DNA of 38,437 nt from Opitutales bacterium. Lineage in GTDB: Bacteria > Verrucomicrobiota > Verrucomicrobiia > Opitutales > Oceanipulchritudinaceae. The notes beneath the pieces are model-generated. The model made no database searches. It was not told the origin of the DNA and saw only the letters and a list, made by a program, of their open reading frames with translations. A program made the position numbers and the translations under genes. Shown here piece by piece: positions 16,309 to 24,956 of the stretch. The stretch is taken from positions 1 through 38,437 of the forward strand of contig JAFGLA010000100.1 of the NCBI GenBank assembly GCA_016928295.1, written 5' to 3'. Within the stretch, counting starts at the first letter, position 1, and every line of letters starts with the position of its first letter.

Positions 16309-16952
16309 ATGACGCGCTTGCGGAGTTCTTCCCATATCTGGACTTCCACCTCGTCGATGGACTTGCTTCCGTCGGCGATTATGAAGCGTCCGGGCAGGGC
16401 CTTGGCCAACATCAGGTAACCTTCGCGCACTTTGCGGTAGAACTCGATGTTTTCCTGCTCCATGCGGTCCGGCATCTCTCGCGCGCGGTGGCGGGTGCGC
16501 TCAAGGCCGATTTCCGCGGGCAGGTCGATGATTACCGTAATGTCCGGCATCAGGTCTCCCACGGCGAACTTGTTAATCATGGCCACGGGCTCGCTCGCTA
16601 TGCGCCGTCCCACGCCCTGATAGACTGTCGTGCTGTCCAGAAAGCGGTCGCAGAGAACGATTTTGCCCTCGTCCACGGCCGGGCGGATAACCTCTCGCAC
16701 AAGCTGGGCGCGGCTTGCGGCAAAAAGGAGCAGTTCGGTCTCCGGCGTCATGGCCGAGCCGCAGGCCGAGTGCATCAAAAGGCGCCGTATCTCCTCTCCG
16801 ATGGGCGTGCCCCCGGGTTCGCGCGTCACCACCACGGCTTGATTGTGCGCCTCGAAGCGCTTGGCGATTCTTTCCACCTGTGTGGACTTTCCGGCCCCTT
16901 CGGAGCCTTCAAAGGTAATCAGGTAGCCTCTTGTGTCGTCGTTCGCACTCAT
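16305..16952 (-). CDS. tmk: Thymidylate kinase
   Basis: Phosphorylates dTMP to dTDP in the cytoplasm. The P-loop GSEGAGKST is at residues 16-24, VVVTREPGGTPIGEEIR follows at ~40, and IVLCDRFLDSTTVYQGVGR contains the Asp-Arg-Phe motif at 102-104. The LID segment carries RTRHRAREMPDRMEQEN. Its 215 residues are typical. The stop codon TAG is made by the outer edge of the 168-bp element, so the insertion may have replaced the last codons or the original stop. holB follows after the element, as in many tmk-holB operons. Confidence 0.96.
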   Translation of the reverse strand: MSANDDTRGYLITFEGSEGAGKSTQVERIAKRFEAHNQAVVVTREPGGTPIGEEIRRLLMHSACGSAMTPETELLLFAASRAQLVREVIRPAVDEGKIVLCDRFLDSTTVYQGVGRRIASEPVAMINKFAVGDLMPDITVIIDLPAEIGLERTRHRAREMPDRMEQENIEFYRKVREGYLMLAKALPGRFIIADGSKSIDEVEVQIWEELRKRVI

Positions 16953-17032
16953 GGTTCTATTCAGGTTGGTGAAATGTTCGCGTGTTTTATTCGGGGTATT
17001 GGGGAGATACGGCGCTTTTGAGAGCCTTTCGG

Positions 17033-18151
17033 CTACTTCTTCCAGTTGCGCAGGAAGCTGTCCGTCGCCGTCAGGTTCGGGCTTTTCGCCGTGCGCACAT
17101 ACTGGCCGCTGAAAGAGACTGCCACGGTGAGGCAGGCTTCGGGCGAGAGGCCCAGCACCTGACCGGTGACAAAGCCCGCGTTGAAGTGGTCGCCGGCACC
17201 GGTCGAAATAAGCGGCTTTTCGCAGAGCGGGCCGTCGGTGTAGTAGCTGCCTTCCTTTGTGGCACAGGCGGCGCCCTCGCGCGGGTGGATGACTACGCAG
17301 GTAATCTCCAGCGCGTTGCGGATTGCGGCGGCTCCCTCGCGCAGGGAATGCTCGGTGTTGGCAATCTCGCCAATGCCGAGAACCTTTGCCACCTGCTGGG
17401 ATTCGGCGTGGTTGAGGCCAAGCGTGACGCGGCCATGGCCACGGAAGCGGCCTATCACTTCGAGCACCGTGCGGATGTCTCCCTCGGAACGTTTCTTCGG
17501 GTCGGCAAGGTCAAAGAAGAACAGGCGTCCGCCGTCCTTGGGCGGCAGGTTGGGCAGCACCTTGTCGAGCATCGCCTCGAAGACTTCCGTCATGCGCGGA
17601 ATCATCGTCCAGTTCGTCATGGCGATGAGGTCGCAGCGCGAGATTTCGTCAAAGAAGGCTCCTTCGCCCATGACTTCGACGATTCGCTCGTAGGAGAGCA
17701 GGTCCAGGCTCGCCATCTGGCCGAGGAGAATCTTGCCGTCTTCGAACTCCAGGGCGTTTGTTATGCCCGGGTCGCAAAGGCTTACCGCGGAGGTGTGCGC
17801 GGCGAATTCTTCAAAAACGGGGTGAACGCTGCCGTCGCCGAGGGCGCCGATGTAGCGCACTTTCATGCCGCCGCCGACGAGGGCATTGGCCATGATGGGG
17901 CCGTTGCCGCCGAGCTTTTCCATGCGCGGGAACAGCTCGATGTTGCAGCTCTTGCCAGCGAAATCGAGAATGCGCTGGCCGAATTCGCTCATCGAGGCCA
18001 TGGGCGTAAATGCCTCGCCAAGGCCGCTGCGCGTGGCCACGGGGGCCATGATTTTGTCAACGAAACCGTCCAGACCAACAAGGGCGCGCTTGCTGGCGAT
18101 AGTGGAGGCCTTGCGGCCAAGTTGCTCAATTGTTTGGGCTATGTATTGCAT
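17033..18151 (-). CDS. PfkB/ribokinase-family sugar or nucleoside kinase
   Basis: PfkB proteins phosphorylate sugars or nucleosides with ATP. From ATG 18151 (MQYIAQTIEQLGRK) there are 372 residues. Recognisable parts are ALVGLDGFVDKI near 23-34, KLGGNGPIMANALVGGGMKVRYIGALGDG at ~79-107 (first PfkB signature region), a central LGLNHAES segment (~244-251), and LISTGAGDHFNAGFVTG (~314-330) with the catalytic Asp321 in GAGD. The usual DTTGAGD is here ISTGAGDH, a small variation before the anion hole. The sugar cannot be predicted. It lies between the RodZ-like gene and tmk on the same strand, with gaps of about 110 and 80 bp. Confidence 0.87.
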   Translation of the reverse strand: MQYIAQTIEQLGRKASTIASKRALVGLDGFVDKIMAPVATRSGLGEAFTPMASMSEFGQRILDFAGKSCNIELFPRMEKLGGNGPIMANALVGGGMKVRYIGALGDGSVHPVFEEFAAHTSAVSLCDPGITNALEFEDGKILLGQMASLDLLSYERIVEVMGEGAFFDEISRCDLIAMTNWTMIPRMTEVFEAMLDKVLPNLPPKDGGRLFFFDLADPKKRSEGDIRTVLEVIGRFRGHGRVTLGLNHAESQQVAKVLGIGEIANTEHSLREGAAAIRNALEITCVVIHPREGAACATKEGSYYTDGPLCEKPLISTGAGDHFNAGFVTGQVLGLSPEACLTVAVSFSGQYVRTAKSPNLTATDSFLRNWKK

Positions 18152-18260
18152 TGTGGGGCAATGAATTTCTACGTGGGAATGTGTATTTGTGGGGGAAAAT
18201 GTATGCGCTTTGCCGCTTGGGTTTCGCAGCAAGCAAGGGGTGTTGCGCGCGTCGCGGGGC

Positions 18261-19076
18261 TTATTGGATGATGCTGCGTCCGCCCGCGCTCGTGCTCATG
18301 CGTAGGCGTTGCCCGTCGCGCTCCACTTGAAGGCTGTCGCCGTTGGAGTAGCGCACTTCCACAGGGCCGTCCACGTCCACATTGCGCGTTTCGCCCGGGG
18401 TGAGGGTGCCTTCAAAGACGCGGGTGTTGTCGCTTTTGCGGATTACCCAGACCGTCACCGCGTTGTTGGCAATGAGCGTCAGAGGACGCATGGAGGGCTG
18501 GGTGCTGACCTTGGCCGAGTTGGCCAGCTCGGGGTTAATCTCAGGCTTGGACCCGCCCCAGATGGACGATACGAGCAGCCCTATCAGTATTATGCCTACC
18601 GCTATTGCGCTAATTAGCAGGGCGGGGCGCAGATAGGGCAGCAGGTCTTCGGAAAGCTTGCGCTCGTTTATTGCGTAGCCGTGTGGGGCAAGCGGCGGCT
18701 CGCCCTGTTCAGATCCTTCGCCAAGGTCCATGCGGCCAAAGGATACGCGGGTTGGCTGGGGGCTGGCTTCGGAAGCGGGGGAAGAGTGTTCTTCGCGCTT
18801 CTGGGTGCCGAGGCGGTGCTGCCTGCGGTTTCCGGCGCGCATGGCTTCGTAGTCTTCGACGATCTTTTTGGTGTCCAGACGCAGGAAGTTGGAGTAAATC
18901 TTCAGAAAACCGCGCACGTAAACTTCGGGCAGGTTGATTTCAAAGGAATTGCTCTCCATCTGCAATAGGTAGTCGCCGCGGACTTTGGTCGCTTCCGCCG
19001 CCTCGCGGATTGAAATGCCCTTTCTAGAACGGGCTTCTTCAAGCCTCTCGCCGATTGTTGTCACGTTGTCCGCCAT
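18261..19076 (-). CDS. RodZ-like membrane protein with N-terminal helix-turn-helix
   Basis: RodZ-type proteins connect the MreB cytoskeleton to the cell-wall elongation machinery. From ATG 19076 the protein has 271 residues: an HTH_25-type domain at ~8-75 (TIGERLEEARSRKGISIREAAEATKV, ending VYVRGFLKIYSNFLRLD), a low-complexity linker, one TM segment at ~151-173, and a C-terminal periplasmic DUF4115-like beta domain (~195-271) with VTVWVIRKSDN and GETRNVDVDGPVEVRYSNG. This is the complete RodZ architecture. mreB is not in the window, so the role is inferred from domain order. The 168-bp copy B lies about 110 bp upstream. Confidence 0.85.
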   Translation of the reverse strand: MADNVTTIGERLEEARSRKGISIREAAEATKVRGDYLLQMESNSFEINLPEVYVRGFLKIYSNFLRLDTKKIVEDYEAMRAGNRRQHRLGTQKREEHSSPASEASPQPTRVSFGRMDLGEGSEQGEPPLAPHGYAINERKLSEDLLPYLRPALLISAIAVGIILIGLLVSSIWGGSKPEINPELANSAKVSTQPSMRPLTLIANNAVTVWVIRKSDNTRVFEGTLTPGETRNVDVDGPVEVRYSNGDSLQVERDGQRLRMSTSAGGRSIIQ

Positions 19077-19186
19077 AGTAATGCCCAAGGAGTGCTGTGA
19101 GCCATACAAAGCTAAAATGTGTGCTTTGTTAAGCTGGAAAGCTCAAAACGAGCATCTTTAAGTTGTATTTTTCTTATGTTGTTCCT

Positions 19187-19354
19187 CTAGGGAGCGTTTG
19201 CAAATAGAACTCCCGTCGGAATGCGAGTGTCTTTCTGGCTAAAAACCTGCCCATTCAGCTCTGTGAATCTCGATTCACGTCGCCTCATGTTCTGATTTTT
19301 ATCTCAGAAATCCTTCCCGTCTCCTCGGTCCGTCTATTTGCAAACACTCCTTAG
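19187..19354. mobile_element. 168-bp MITE-like element, copy B, between the rodZ-like gene and coaD
   Basis: Ends 19187-19207 and 19334-19354 are inverted repeats matching at 19 of 21 positions, with outer CTAG and TTAG. It has the same length as copy A and no gaps in alignment; ends are better conserved than the middle. The copy-A hairpin is degraded here by two mismatches. It sits in a divergent intergenic region, 15 bp from a sequence resembling a third left end. Confidence 0.85.
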
Positions 19355-19366
19355 GGCATTTTTATC

Positions 19367-19403
19367 GCTTTGGTAAATAGACTCGCAGGCGGAACCGAGT
19401 CTT
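19367..19403. repeat. Possible degenerate left-end fragment of the 168-bp element, with hairpin
   Basis: CGCTTTGGTAAATAGACTCG resembles GCGTTTGCAAATAGAACTCC of the element's left end, and CGGAACCGAGTCTT resembles the next positions of copy B with small gaps. AGACTCG (19379-19385) and CGAGTCT (19396-19402) form a seven-pair hairpin at the place where copy A has its own hairpin. No matching right end follows. It could also be an independent hairpin in the coaD leader. Confidence 0.3.
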
Positions 19404-19505
19404 GTTAAGGGTGTTGCCGTGTGCGAAATGGGACCGCTTGCGGGGCAGGCTTTCGTAAAAGCCGTCCGTGGCGTGCTCTTTTTCGTAGCGAGGAGAAATT
19501 ACATC

Positions 19506-19991
19506 ATGGGTTTGGCTATATACGCTGGGACTTTCGACCCTTTGACAAACGGGCATCTTGACGTGCTCTACCGAGCCACGCGCATTTTTGACACGGTGGT
19601 CATGGCCGTGGCGCCCAACCAGAGCAAAGGGCCGCTATTCAGCGTTCACGAACGTATGGAGTTCATCCGCGAAGTCTGTGCAGGAAACGAGCAGATTATC
19701 GTGGAGACTTTCGACGGTTTGCTCGTCGATTATGCGCGCGAGCGCGGCGCTACGGCCCTTATTCGCGGCCTTCGAGCCGTGACGGACTTTGAGTACGAGT
19801 TCCAGATGACGCAGATGAACCGCGACCTTCAGCCGGACATGGAGACTCTGTTCTTCATGCCCAGTCAGGAATACACGTTCACAAGCTCCACGCTGGTAAA
19901 GCAGGTTGCCCGCTTCGACCCCGAGCGCGTTGCCAAATACGTCCCCCTGCATGTGGCCGCCGCCCTGAAAAAGCGTTTCGGGCACATTTAG
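19506..19991 (+). CDS. coaD: Phosphopantetheine adenylyltransferase
   Basis: Transfers AMP to 4'-phosphopantetheine, the penultimate step of coenzyme A synthesis. The nucleotidyltransferase motif AIYAGTFDPLTNGHLDVLYRA holds the TxGH signature (Gly16-His17). LIRGLRAVTDFEYEFQMTQMNRDL and FMPSQEYTFTSSTLVKQVA are CoaD-specific. Starting at ATG 19506 gives 161 residues, the normal length. AGGAG at 19491-19495 is a good Shine-Dalgarno ten bases upstream, which decides this start over the frame open from 19419. Confidence 0.97.
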   Translation: MGLAIYAGTFDPLTNGHLDVLYRATRIFDTVVMAVAPNQSKGPLFSVHERMEFIREVCAGNEQIIVETFDGLLVDYARERGATALIRGLRAVTDFEYEFQMTQMNRDLQPDMETLFFMPSQEYTFTSSTLVKQVARFDPERVAKYVPLHVAAALKKRFGHI

Positions 19992-20108
19992 TGCCTATGG
20001 TCTTCCTCATGGCGCCTCCGTTATGGGCGCAATATGCGCTAAGCACGATGTCCGGCGTTGCTTGTTTGTGCTCGTGAGACTATTGTCTTCTTCAAACACT
20101 GGCACTGT

Positions 20109-21218
20109 ATGAAAACCACTATCGCGCCCAACGTGTCATGTAATTGCCTGCGAGCCGCTATCTTGATGGCCGCGCTCGGGTTGCCCTGTCAGCTCTCCAG
20201 AGGGCAGGACGGTGCAGAGGTCGCGGGCGAGGAAATGTCGCTCGAAAAGGCCAACGCCCACTGGACTTTTTCTGCCCAATGGGAAAACGACCTTTGGGTG
20301 GATACGGATCGCAATTACACAAACGGGGCCAAGTTGAGCTGGGTTTCTCCCGACCTTACCGAGTATCGCGACGCGGGAACACTGCCCGGGATAATTTACC
20401 GCATAAGCGACTTCATTCCCTTCATTCACGCCCCGCACACTCAGCGCAACGTGGCGATCAACATCGGGCAGAACATGTACACGCCGGCGGATATTTCCGT
20501 GCCCGATCCCGATCCTCTGGACAGGCCCTACGCGGGCTGGCTCTATTTTGGCGTAGGCTTCCACAACAAGACCGAGCGCTGGCTCGACATTGTGGAGCTT
20601 AACATCGGCGTCACAGGCTCGTGGTCCATGGCGGAAGAGACGCAGAAGTTCGTCCACAAGCACATACGCGGCAACATTATACCGCAGGGATGGGACCACC
20701 AGATAGGGCGCGAGGTGGTGGTAAACCTCGTGGGCGAGCGCAAGGTTCGCTTCTGGCGCCTTGGCGAGGAACGCGGGCACGCGGCAGACGCCTTTGTGCA
20801 CTTTGGCGGAAGCCTCGGCACTTTGTACACTTTCGCGAACGCGGGCTTCACGGTTCGCACGGGTTGGAATCTGCCGTCTGACTTCGGCTCTTCGCCCATA
20901 CGAATCGCGGGTGACGTGAACGCGCCTGCCGCTTCGGACGATCCGCGTCTTGAAGGCGGGGCGGGTTGGGGGATTCACTTTTTCGGCTCCATGGACCAGA
21001 GGGCGGTGCTCTTTGACGCCACCTTGGACGGCAACTTGTTCGGCGACGATGTCAGCGTGGACAAAAAGCCCTTCGTCACGGATTTGTCATTCGGCGTAAG
21101 CCTTGTAGTGTGGAACTGGAAACTGTCCTGCGCACAGGTTGCCCGCTCAAGAGAATATCGCACCCAGAAGGACGACTGGCACCGCTTCGGTTCCTTTTCC
21201 CTTTCCTACACTTACTAG
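20109..21218 (+). CDS. lpxR: Outer-membrane lipid A 3'-O-deacylase, LpxR family
   Basis: LpxR is a 12-stranded outer-membrane barrel that removes the 3'-acyloxyacyl chain of lipid A. From ATG 20109 the protein has 369 residues with a signal peptide (about 1-33). The mature N-terminus has FSAQWENDLWVDTDRNYTNGAKLSW (quoted in part: QWENDLWVDTDRNYTNG), carrying the conserved Asn-Asp pair and the DRxYTNG block around the active site. PLDRPYAGWLYFGVGF, ELNIGVTGSWSMAEETQKFVH and PQGWDHQI are further family blocks. The C-terminus ends in an aromatic residue (SLSYTY), typical of outer-membrane barrels. With kdsA it points to a remodelled LPS. It is 117 bp downstream of coaD and likely separate. Confidence 0.9.
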   Translation: MKTTIAPNVSCNCLRAAILMAALGLPCQLSRGQDGAEVAGEEMSLEKANAHWTFSAQWENDLWVDTDRNYTNGAKLSWVSPDLTEYRDAGTLPGIIYRISDFIPFIHAPHTQRNVAINIGQNMYTPADISVPDPDPLDRPYAGWLYFGVGFHNKTERWLDIVELNIGVTGSWSMAEETQKFVHKHIRGNIIPQGWDHQIGREVVVNLVGERKVRFWRLGEERGHAADAFVHFGGSLGTLYTFANAGFTVRTGWNLPSDFGSSPIRIAGDVNAPAASDDPRLEGGAGWGIHFFGSMDQRAVLFDATLDGNLFGDDVSVDKKPFVTDLSFGVSLVVWNWKLSCAQVARSREYRTQKDDWHRFGSFSLSYTY

Positions 21219-21274
21219 TGGGGTCGTTTGTGCGGCTTGTTTGTGCACTTTCGCTTTATGCGTGGGAGTGTGTT

Positions 21275-21287
21275 ACCTCATTGAGGT
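21275..21287. promoter_or_regulatory. 13-base palindrome upstream of the short nfeD gene
   Basis: ACCTCA-T-TGAGGT is a perfect dyad with one central base, 81 bp before the nfeD ATG. It could be an operator half-site pair for a dimeric regulator. A short palindrome alone may occur by chance. Confidence 0.25.
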
Positions 21288-21368
21288 GGCATCGTTAGGA
21301 GCGCTATTTGCCGGAAAGCTCGTTATCATGTCTTGAAAACGCTGGTGGATTGTCCATTAATTCAGTGC

Positions 21369-21833
21369 ATGGATCCTGCTGCGACTACATTGTTTCTGGT
21401 TGGCCTTCTGTTGCTGGCGTTTGAAATCGTCGTCCCGGGCGGGATTCTCGGCGGTATCGGGGCCATTTGCATGTTTGCCGCCGCCGTCGTCGTATGGAGC
21501 GTGCACGGTAGCACCTGGGGCATCGTCGCGCTTTTTGGCGGTATCGTATTGGCGGGGTTGTTTTTCGTCCTTGAGATACGCATTCTTAAAAGCGGTCCCT
21601 TCGCCCGTCGCTTTGTGCTCAGCGCGCGCACTCCTGCGGCCAAGGAACACATTGCCGAGGGAATCGCGTCCGGGGCTGTCGGGCGCACCGTTACGCGGCT
21701 TAATCCCAGCGGTCAGGTCATGGTCGAAGGGCGTATGCTTGAGGCCCTTTCGAGGGATGGATTGATCGAAGCGGGCGTCGAGGTCAGGATAGTTTCCGAC
21801 GACTCGTTTCGCGTAGTTGTCCGCAAGGCCTGA
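21369..21833 (+). CDS. Short NfeD-family membrane protein
   Basis: NfeD proteins have a few TM helices followed by a small OB-fold soluble domain and usually partner with stomatin/flotillin-like (SPFH) proteins in membrane organisation. From ATG 21369 (MDPAATTLFLVGLLLLAFEIVVPGG) the protein has 154 residues: three hydrophobic segments in residues 1-80 including EIVVPGGILGGIGAI, and an OB domain at ~95-154 (GAVGRTVTRLNPSGQVMVEGRMLEALS, then AGVEVRIV). A TTG at 21333 would add 12 residues. No SPFH gene is adjacent. A longer NfeD with a protease domain is encoded at 29057. Confidence 0.88.
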   Translation: MDPAATTLFLVGLLLLAFEIVVPGGILGGIGAICMFAAAVVVWSVHGSTWGIVALFGGIVLAGLFFVLEIRILKSGPFARRFVLSARTPAAKEHIAEGIASGAVGRTVTRLNPSGQVMVEGRMLEALSRDGLIEAGVEVRIVSDDSFRVVVRKA

Positions 21834-21903
21834 CGGGAAAAGCTAATCGCGCTCTAGCTTCAATTCCAAGCCCAGTCGTTGCCTCGCAGAGCAGGGGCTT
21901 GTT

Positions 21904-22338
21904 TTACTCGCTCTTGCCCTCTTCCGCTTCTTCCTTGCAGAGGGGGGTGAAGAGCTTGTTGAGGCTCGCGTCCGAAATGGGCTTGATTACGTAGTCTGAC
22001 ACTGCGGATACTTCTATCGCCCTCCTCTGGTCTTCGGGGTTAACCGAAGAGGTCGCTACAAATATCGTGATGGTCTTGCCGATAAACGGCTTAATCTTCA
22101 CGAAAGCGTCCATGAAGTCCCAGCCGTCCATGACCGGCATGTTAAGGTCCAGCAGGATTATGTCGGGCAGTTCATCGGGCTTTCCGGCATTGTCGGAAAT
22201 GAAGCGCATTGCCTGTTCCCCGTCGGAGAACATCAGCACTTTGCGGGCATAGTTCTTGCGCGTGATTTTCATCCAGGTGATCTTCTGGAACACGCGGTCG
22301 TCGTCTATGATGGCAACTATGTCGCTTTTCCCGTTCAT
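21904..22338 (-). CDS. Single-domain response regulator (receiver only)
   Basis: Receives phosphate from a histidine kinase. The 144 residues are one CheY-like receiver: IIDDDRVFQKI with acidic residues at 12-14, the phosphoacceptor Asp64 in ILLDLNMPVMDGWDF, Thr96/Ser97 in VATSS, and Lys119 in DYVIKPIS. No DNA-binding or other output domain exists, so it must act by protein contact or phosphotransfer. Its start overlaps the stop of the kinase gene by four bases, so the pair is co-translated. The kinase is the likely partner. Confidence 0.93.
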   Translation of the reverse strand: MNGKSDIVAIIDDDRVFQKITWMKITRKNYARKVLMFSDGEQAMRFISDNAGKPDELPDIILLDLNMPVMDGWDFMDAFVKIKPFIGKTITIFVATSSVNPEDQRRAIEVSAVSDYVIKPISDASLNKLFTPLCKEEAEEGKSE

Positions 22339-23492
22339 GAATTGTTGGGGAGATAAATTGTAAAAATGGTCCCTTCGTCAACTCTTGAGCTGACTGTTAT
22401 GGAACCTTTCATCGCCTCTACCTGTGCCTTTATCATGAACAGGCCCACTCCGCGGCTGCCGTCTGCCTGATGGAAGCGTTGTTTCAGCCCAAAGAGTTTG
22501 CGCCCGTGTCTTGACATGTCGATGCCAATGCCGTTGTCGGCAAAGCGCAATACCGAATGATTGCGGAAGTGTTCGCTCTCGAAGCGGATTTGCGGCGCTC
22601 TGTCCGGCGAGCGGAAGCGCAGGGCGTTGGAGAGCAGGTTGCGCAGTATGCTTTCCATGTAGGGCGCATAGGCTATCACGCTAGGGCAACAGTCAAGGGA
22701 CGACTCGATGCGTGCTCCTTCGCGCTCTATGCGGCGGGAAAATGTTTCCGTAACCGCGTCGAACATGGGCTTTAACAGCACCTGCTCCATGATCACATCC
22801 GGGCGGCGCTTGACGTTTAGCACCTCGTTGAGCGTGTCGAGGGTGTCGAGCAGGTCGCGCGCAAGGTCGCCAATGTTGTCGAGGACAAACTCCGCGTTTT
22901 CTCCCGTGGGCTCCTGCTTGTACATGTCCATCAGCGACACGATGCTCGTCACGGGGCTTCGCAGGTCGTGCGCGGTGATAAATGAGTATGACGCCAGCTC
23001 TTCGTTGCGGCTGTCGAGGGCTTCCATCACGGAGCGCAGGCTTTCTTCCAGCCTCTTGCGGTCGCTGATGTCGTTGTGAGTGCCTATGATGCGCGTCGGC
23101 TTGCCGTTTTCGTCGCGGGATACCGTTCTTGCGTTGGAGAGCATCCATACAGTGCCTCCGCCGCGGTGCCGGTAGCGCACTTCCAGCCTGTAAGGTAGCC
23201 TTCCGCCGGAGGTGATGTGGTTGCGCATGGCCATCATGGCGCGCGGCACGTCCTCGGGCTCAAGCAAGGTCATCCACTCCTGATAGTTCATCGCGCTGAC
23301 GTTGTCGCGCAGGCCTAGAGTTTTTGAAAAACCGTTGGAAAAAATGACTTTGTCTTCTGCGGGAAACCATTCCCAGTAACTCGTCACTGCCCCTTCAAGA
23401 ACGTCCTTTGCCAATGTCTCGCCCATGGAGGCTTCGCGAGAGGGCGTTGCCTTGGCGGCGGCAGTATCTGCACTTTGGGGGTTGATGGTCAT
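22335..23492 (-). CDS. PAS-domain sensor histidine kinase
   Basis: Autophosphorylates on His and passes the phosphate to the overlapping response regulator. There is no TM segment, so it is cytoplasmic. A PAS_3-type domain covers ~35-145 (WEWFPAEDKVIFSNGFSKTLGL, then VWMLSNARTVSRDENGKPTRIIGTHNDISDRK, each shown only in part by family blocks such as GTHNDISDRK). The H-box is SYSFITAHDLRSPVTSI, an atypical H-D-L-R with the phosphorylated His at 175. The N-box is LRNLLSNALRFRS, G1 is DNGIGIDMS, the F-box region is LFGLKQRFHQ and G2 is GSRGVGLFMIKAQVEAM. Start taken at ATG 23492 (385 residues); a GTG at 23501 is possible. The signal is unknown. Confidence 0.92.
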   Translation of the reverse strand: MTINPQSADTAAAKATPSREASMGETLAKDVLEGAVTSYWEWFPAEDKVIFSNGFSKTLGLRDNVSAMNYQEWMTLLEPEDVPRAMMAMRNHITSGGRLPYRLEVRYRHRGGGTVWMLSNARTVSRDENGKPTRIIGTHNDISDRKRLEESLRSVMEALDSRNEELASYSFITAHDLRSPVTSIVSLMDMYKQEPTGENAEFVLDNIGDLARDLLDTLDTLNEVLNVKRRPDVIMEQVLLKPMFDAVTETFSRRIEREGARIESSLDCCPSVIAYAPYMESILRNLLSNALRFRSPDRAPQIRFESEHFRNHSVLRFADNGIGIDMSRHGRKLFGLKQRFHQADGSRGVGLFMIKAQVEAMKGSITVSSRVDEGTIFTIYLPNNS

Positions 23493-23929
23493 TAATCGCA
23501 CTTGCAGAAGGAGCGTCCAGCCGCGTGTCTAGGGGCCTGACGGAGTTTTATGTATGAGGGGGATGGGCTGTATGCGCCCCGAGGGAGTACACAATACCAC
23601 AGAATAATACGGATGATGGAGAGCTTGGTTTCTAGTCAAAAAACAAAGAGAGCGTAAAAACTTAACAAATTGTTTAAAAACAGAGACGTGTTTTTGCGCT
23701 ATTTGTTCAAGTACAGCTATTTCTGTATGTTAATTGGTTATGGATTAATGCCTCGGGCGCAAGTCGAGAAATGCGTTCGAGCATTTTTACAGCTTTATGA
23801 CGCCGCGTTGGGGGCATGTTACGGCTTCGGATTCGAATAACGCAGCACCGGATAGCTAATGGCGTTGGGCTGTCTTTTGGCTGAATCAAATATCGTGACA
23901 AGCTCCCTTTGCTTTGTGAAACTTGGCGC
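23493..23929. other. 437-bp noncoding region between the kinase gene and trxB
   Basis: The divergent promoters of the kinase and trxB must lie here. Visible features are an AT-rich dyad AACAA-A-TTGTT (23664-23674) within a longer TTAACAAATTGTTTAA, and a small hairpin AAATGC/GCATTT (23769-23786) followed by TTA. The ~23600-23740 stretch is clearly more AT-rich than its surroundings. I see no tRNA, small gene or repeat copy. Confidence 0.5.
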
Positions 23930-24856
23930 ATGGAGAACCTCATCATCCTCGGAAGCGGTTGCGCGGGACTTACGGCAGCCATCTATGCGGCTCGTGCGAA
24001 TTTGTCCCCTCTAGTTCTTGAGGGCGTTCAGCCCGGCGGACAGCTTACGACCACAAGCGAAGTCGAGAACTTCCCGGGCTTCCCCGAGGGCGTTGACGGT
24101 TATGATCTTACGTCCCGTATGCGCCAGCAGGCCGAACGCTTCGGCGCCCGCTTCGAGTTTGCAGAGGTGAAGGAGGCCCGCCTTGACGAGGACGTAAAGA
24201 CTCTTGTTTGCGAGGGCAAAACGCTCGAATGCCGCGCCCTTATAATAGCCACGGGTGCTTCGCCGCGTCTTCTTGGCGTGCCCGGGGAAAAGGCCCTCTG
24301 GGGAGGCAACGGGGTAAGCTCCTGCGCCACTTGCGACGGCGCGTTTTACCGCGGCAAGGAGGTTGTCGTAATCGGCGGGGGCGACAGCGCGGCGGAAGAG
24401 GCGCTCTTTCTAACGCATTTCGCCAGCAAGGTGACGCTTATTCACCGCCGTGGGGAGCTTCGCGCTTCGCCCATCATGGCAAAGAGGGTGGTGGAGCATC
24501 CCAAAGTCGCCGTTGCGTGGTTCAGCACTGTAAACGAGATGCTTGCCGGAGAGGACGGCAAGGCCCGCGCCGTGGTCCTGCGAGACGTGCGGGACGATTC
24601 CTTGCGCGAGCTGCCCTGCTCGGGCATATTCCTCGCCATCGGCCATGTGCCGAACACCAAGCCGTTTGCCGCGTATCTGGACCTTGACGGCGAAGGCTAC
24701 TTTGTCCCGCAACCCGGGAGCAACGTGCGCACGAAAGTTCCGGGCGTCTTTGTGGCGGGCGACTGTGCGGACCCGCATTACAGGCAGGCCATCACGGCTG
24801 CCGGAATGGGCTGTCAGGCCGCCATTGAGGCCGAGCGGTACACGTCAACTCTGTGA
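23930..24856 (+). CDS. trxB: Thioredoxin reductase
   Basis: FAD-dependent enzyme that transfers electrons from NADPH to thioredoxin in the cytoplasm. From ATG 23930 the protein has 308 residues. It shows the FAD-binding [18 protein letters not shown] at ~7-24, [23 protein letters not shown], the redox disulphide in [11 protein letters not shown] (Cys132 and Cys135), the NADPH site [30 protein letters not shown], and the C-terminal [27 protein letters not shown]. It would supply reduced thioredoxin to the arsenate reductase at 2624, an inference. It lies 130 bp before rpmH and may be read independently. Confidence 0.96.
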   Translation: MENLIILGSGCAGLTAAIYAARANLSPLVLEGVQPGGQLTTTSEVENFPGFPEGVDGYDLTSRMRQQAERFGARFEFAEVKEARLDEDVKTLVCEGKTLECRALIIATGASPRLLGVPGEKALWGGNGVSSCATCDGAFYRGKEVVVIGGGDSAAEEALFLTHFASKVTLIHRRGELRASPIMAKRVVEHPKVAVAWFSTVNEMLAGEDGKARAVVLRDVRDDSLRELPCSGIFLAIGHVPNTKPFAAYLDLDGEGYFVPQPGSNVRTKVPGVFVAGDCADPHYRQAITAAGMGCQAAIEAERYTSTL

Positions 24857-24927
24857 TGCGGAGTTTGTCGAAGCCTCGTTTTTCGCAGAAATAAAGCCTC
24901 AAAGGTCAATCTTCCCATTCATGTGTC

Positions 24928-24956
24928 TTGACAAAGCCCGTCGCGACGCTTGAATT
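24928..24956 (+). promoter_or_regulatory. Candidate sigma-70 promoter for the rpmH operon
   Basis: A consensus -35 TTGACA at 24928-24933 is followed after 17 bases by TGAATT (24951-24956), a weak -10 with three of six consensus positions. It is 31 bases before the rpmH start. Confidence 0.4.

Noticed and set aside
16982-18271. Long plus-strand frame of about 430 codons opposite the PfkB-family kinase
   Set aside because: It mirrors the kinase gene in the complementary frame and its product resembles no family; the kinase motifs on the minus strand are clear.
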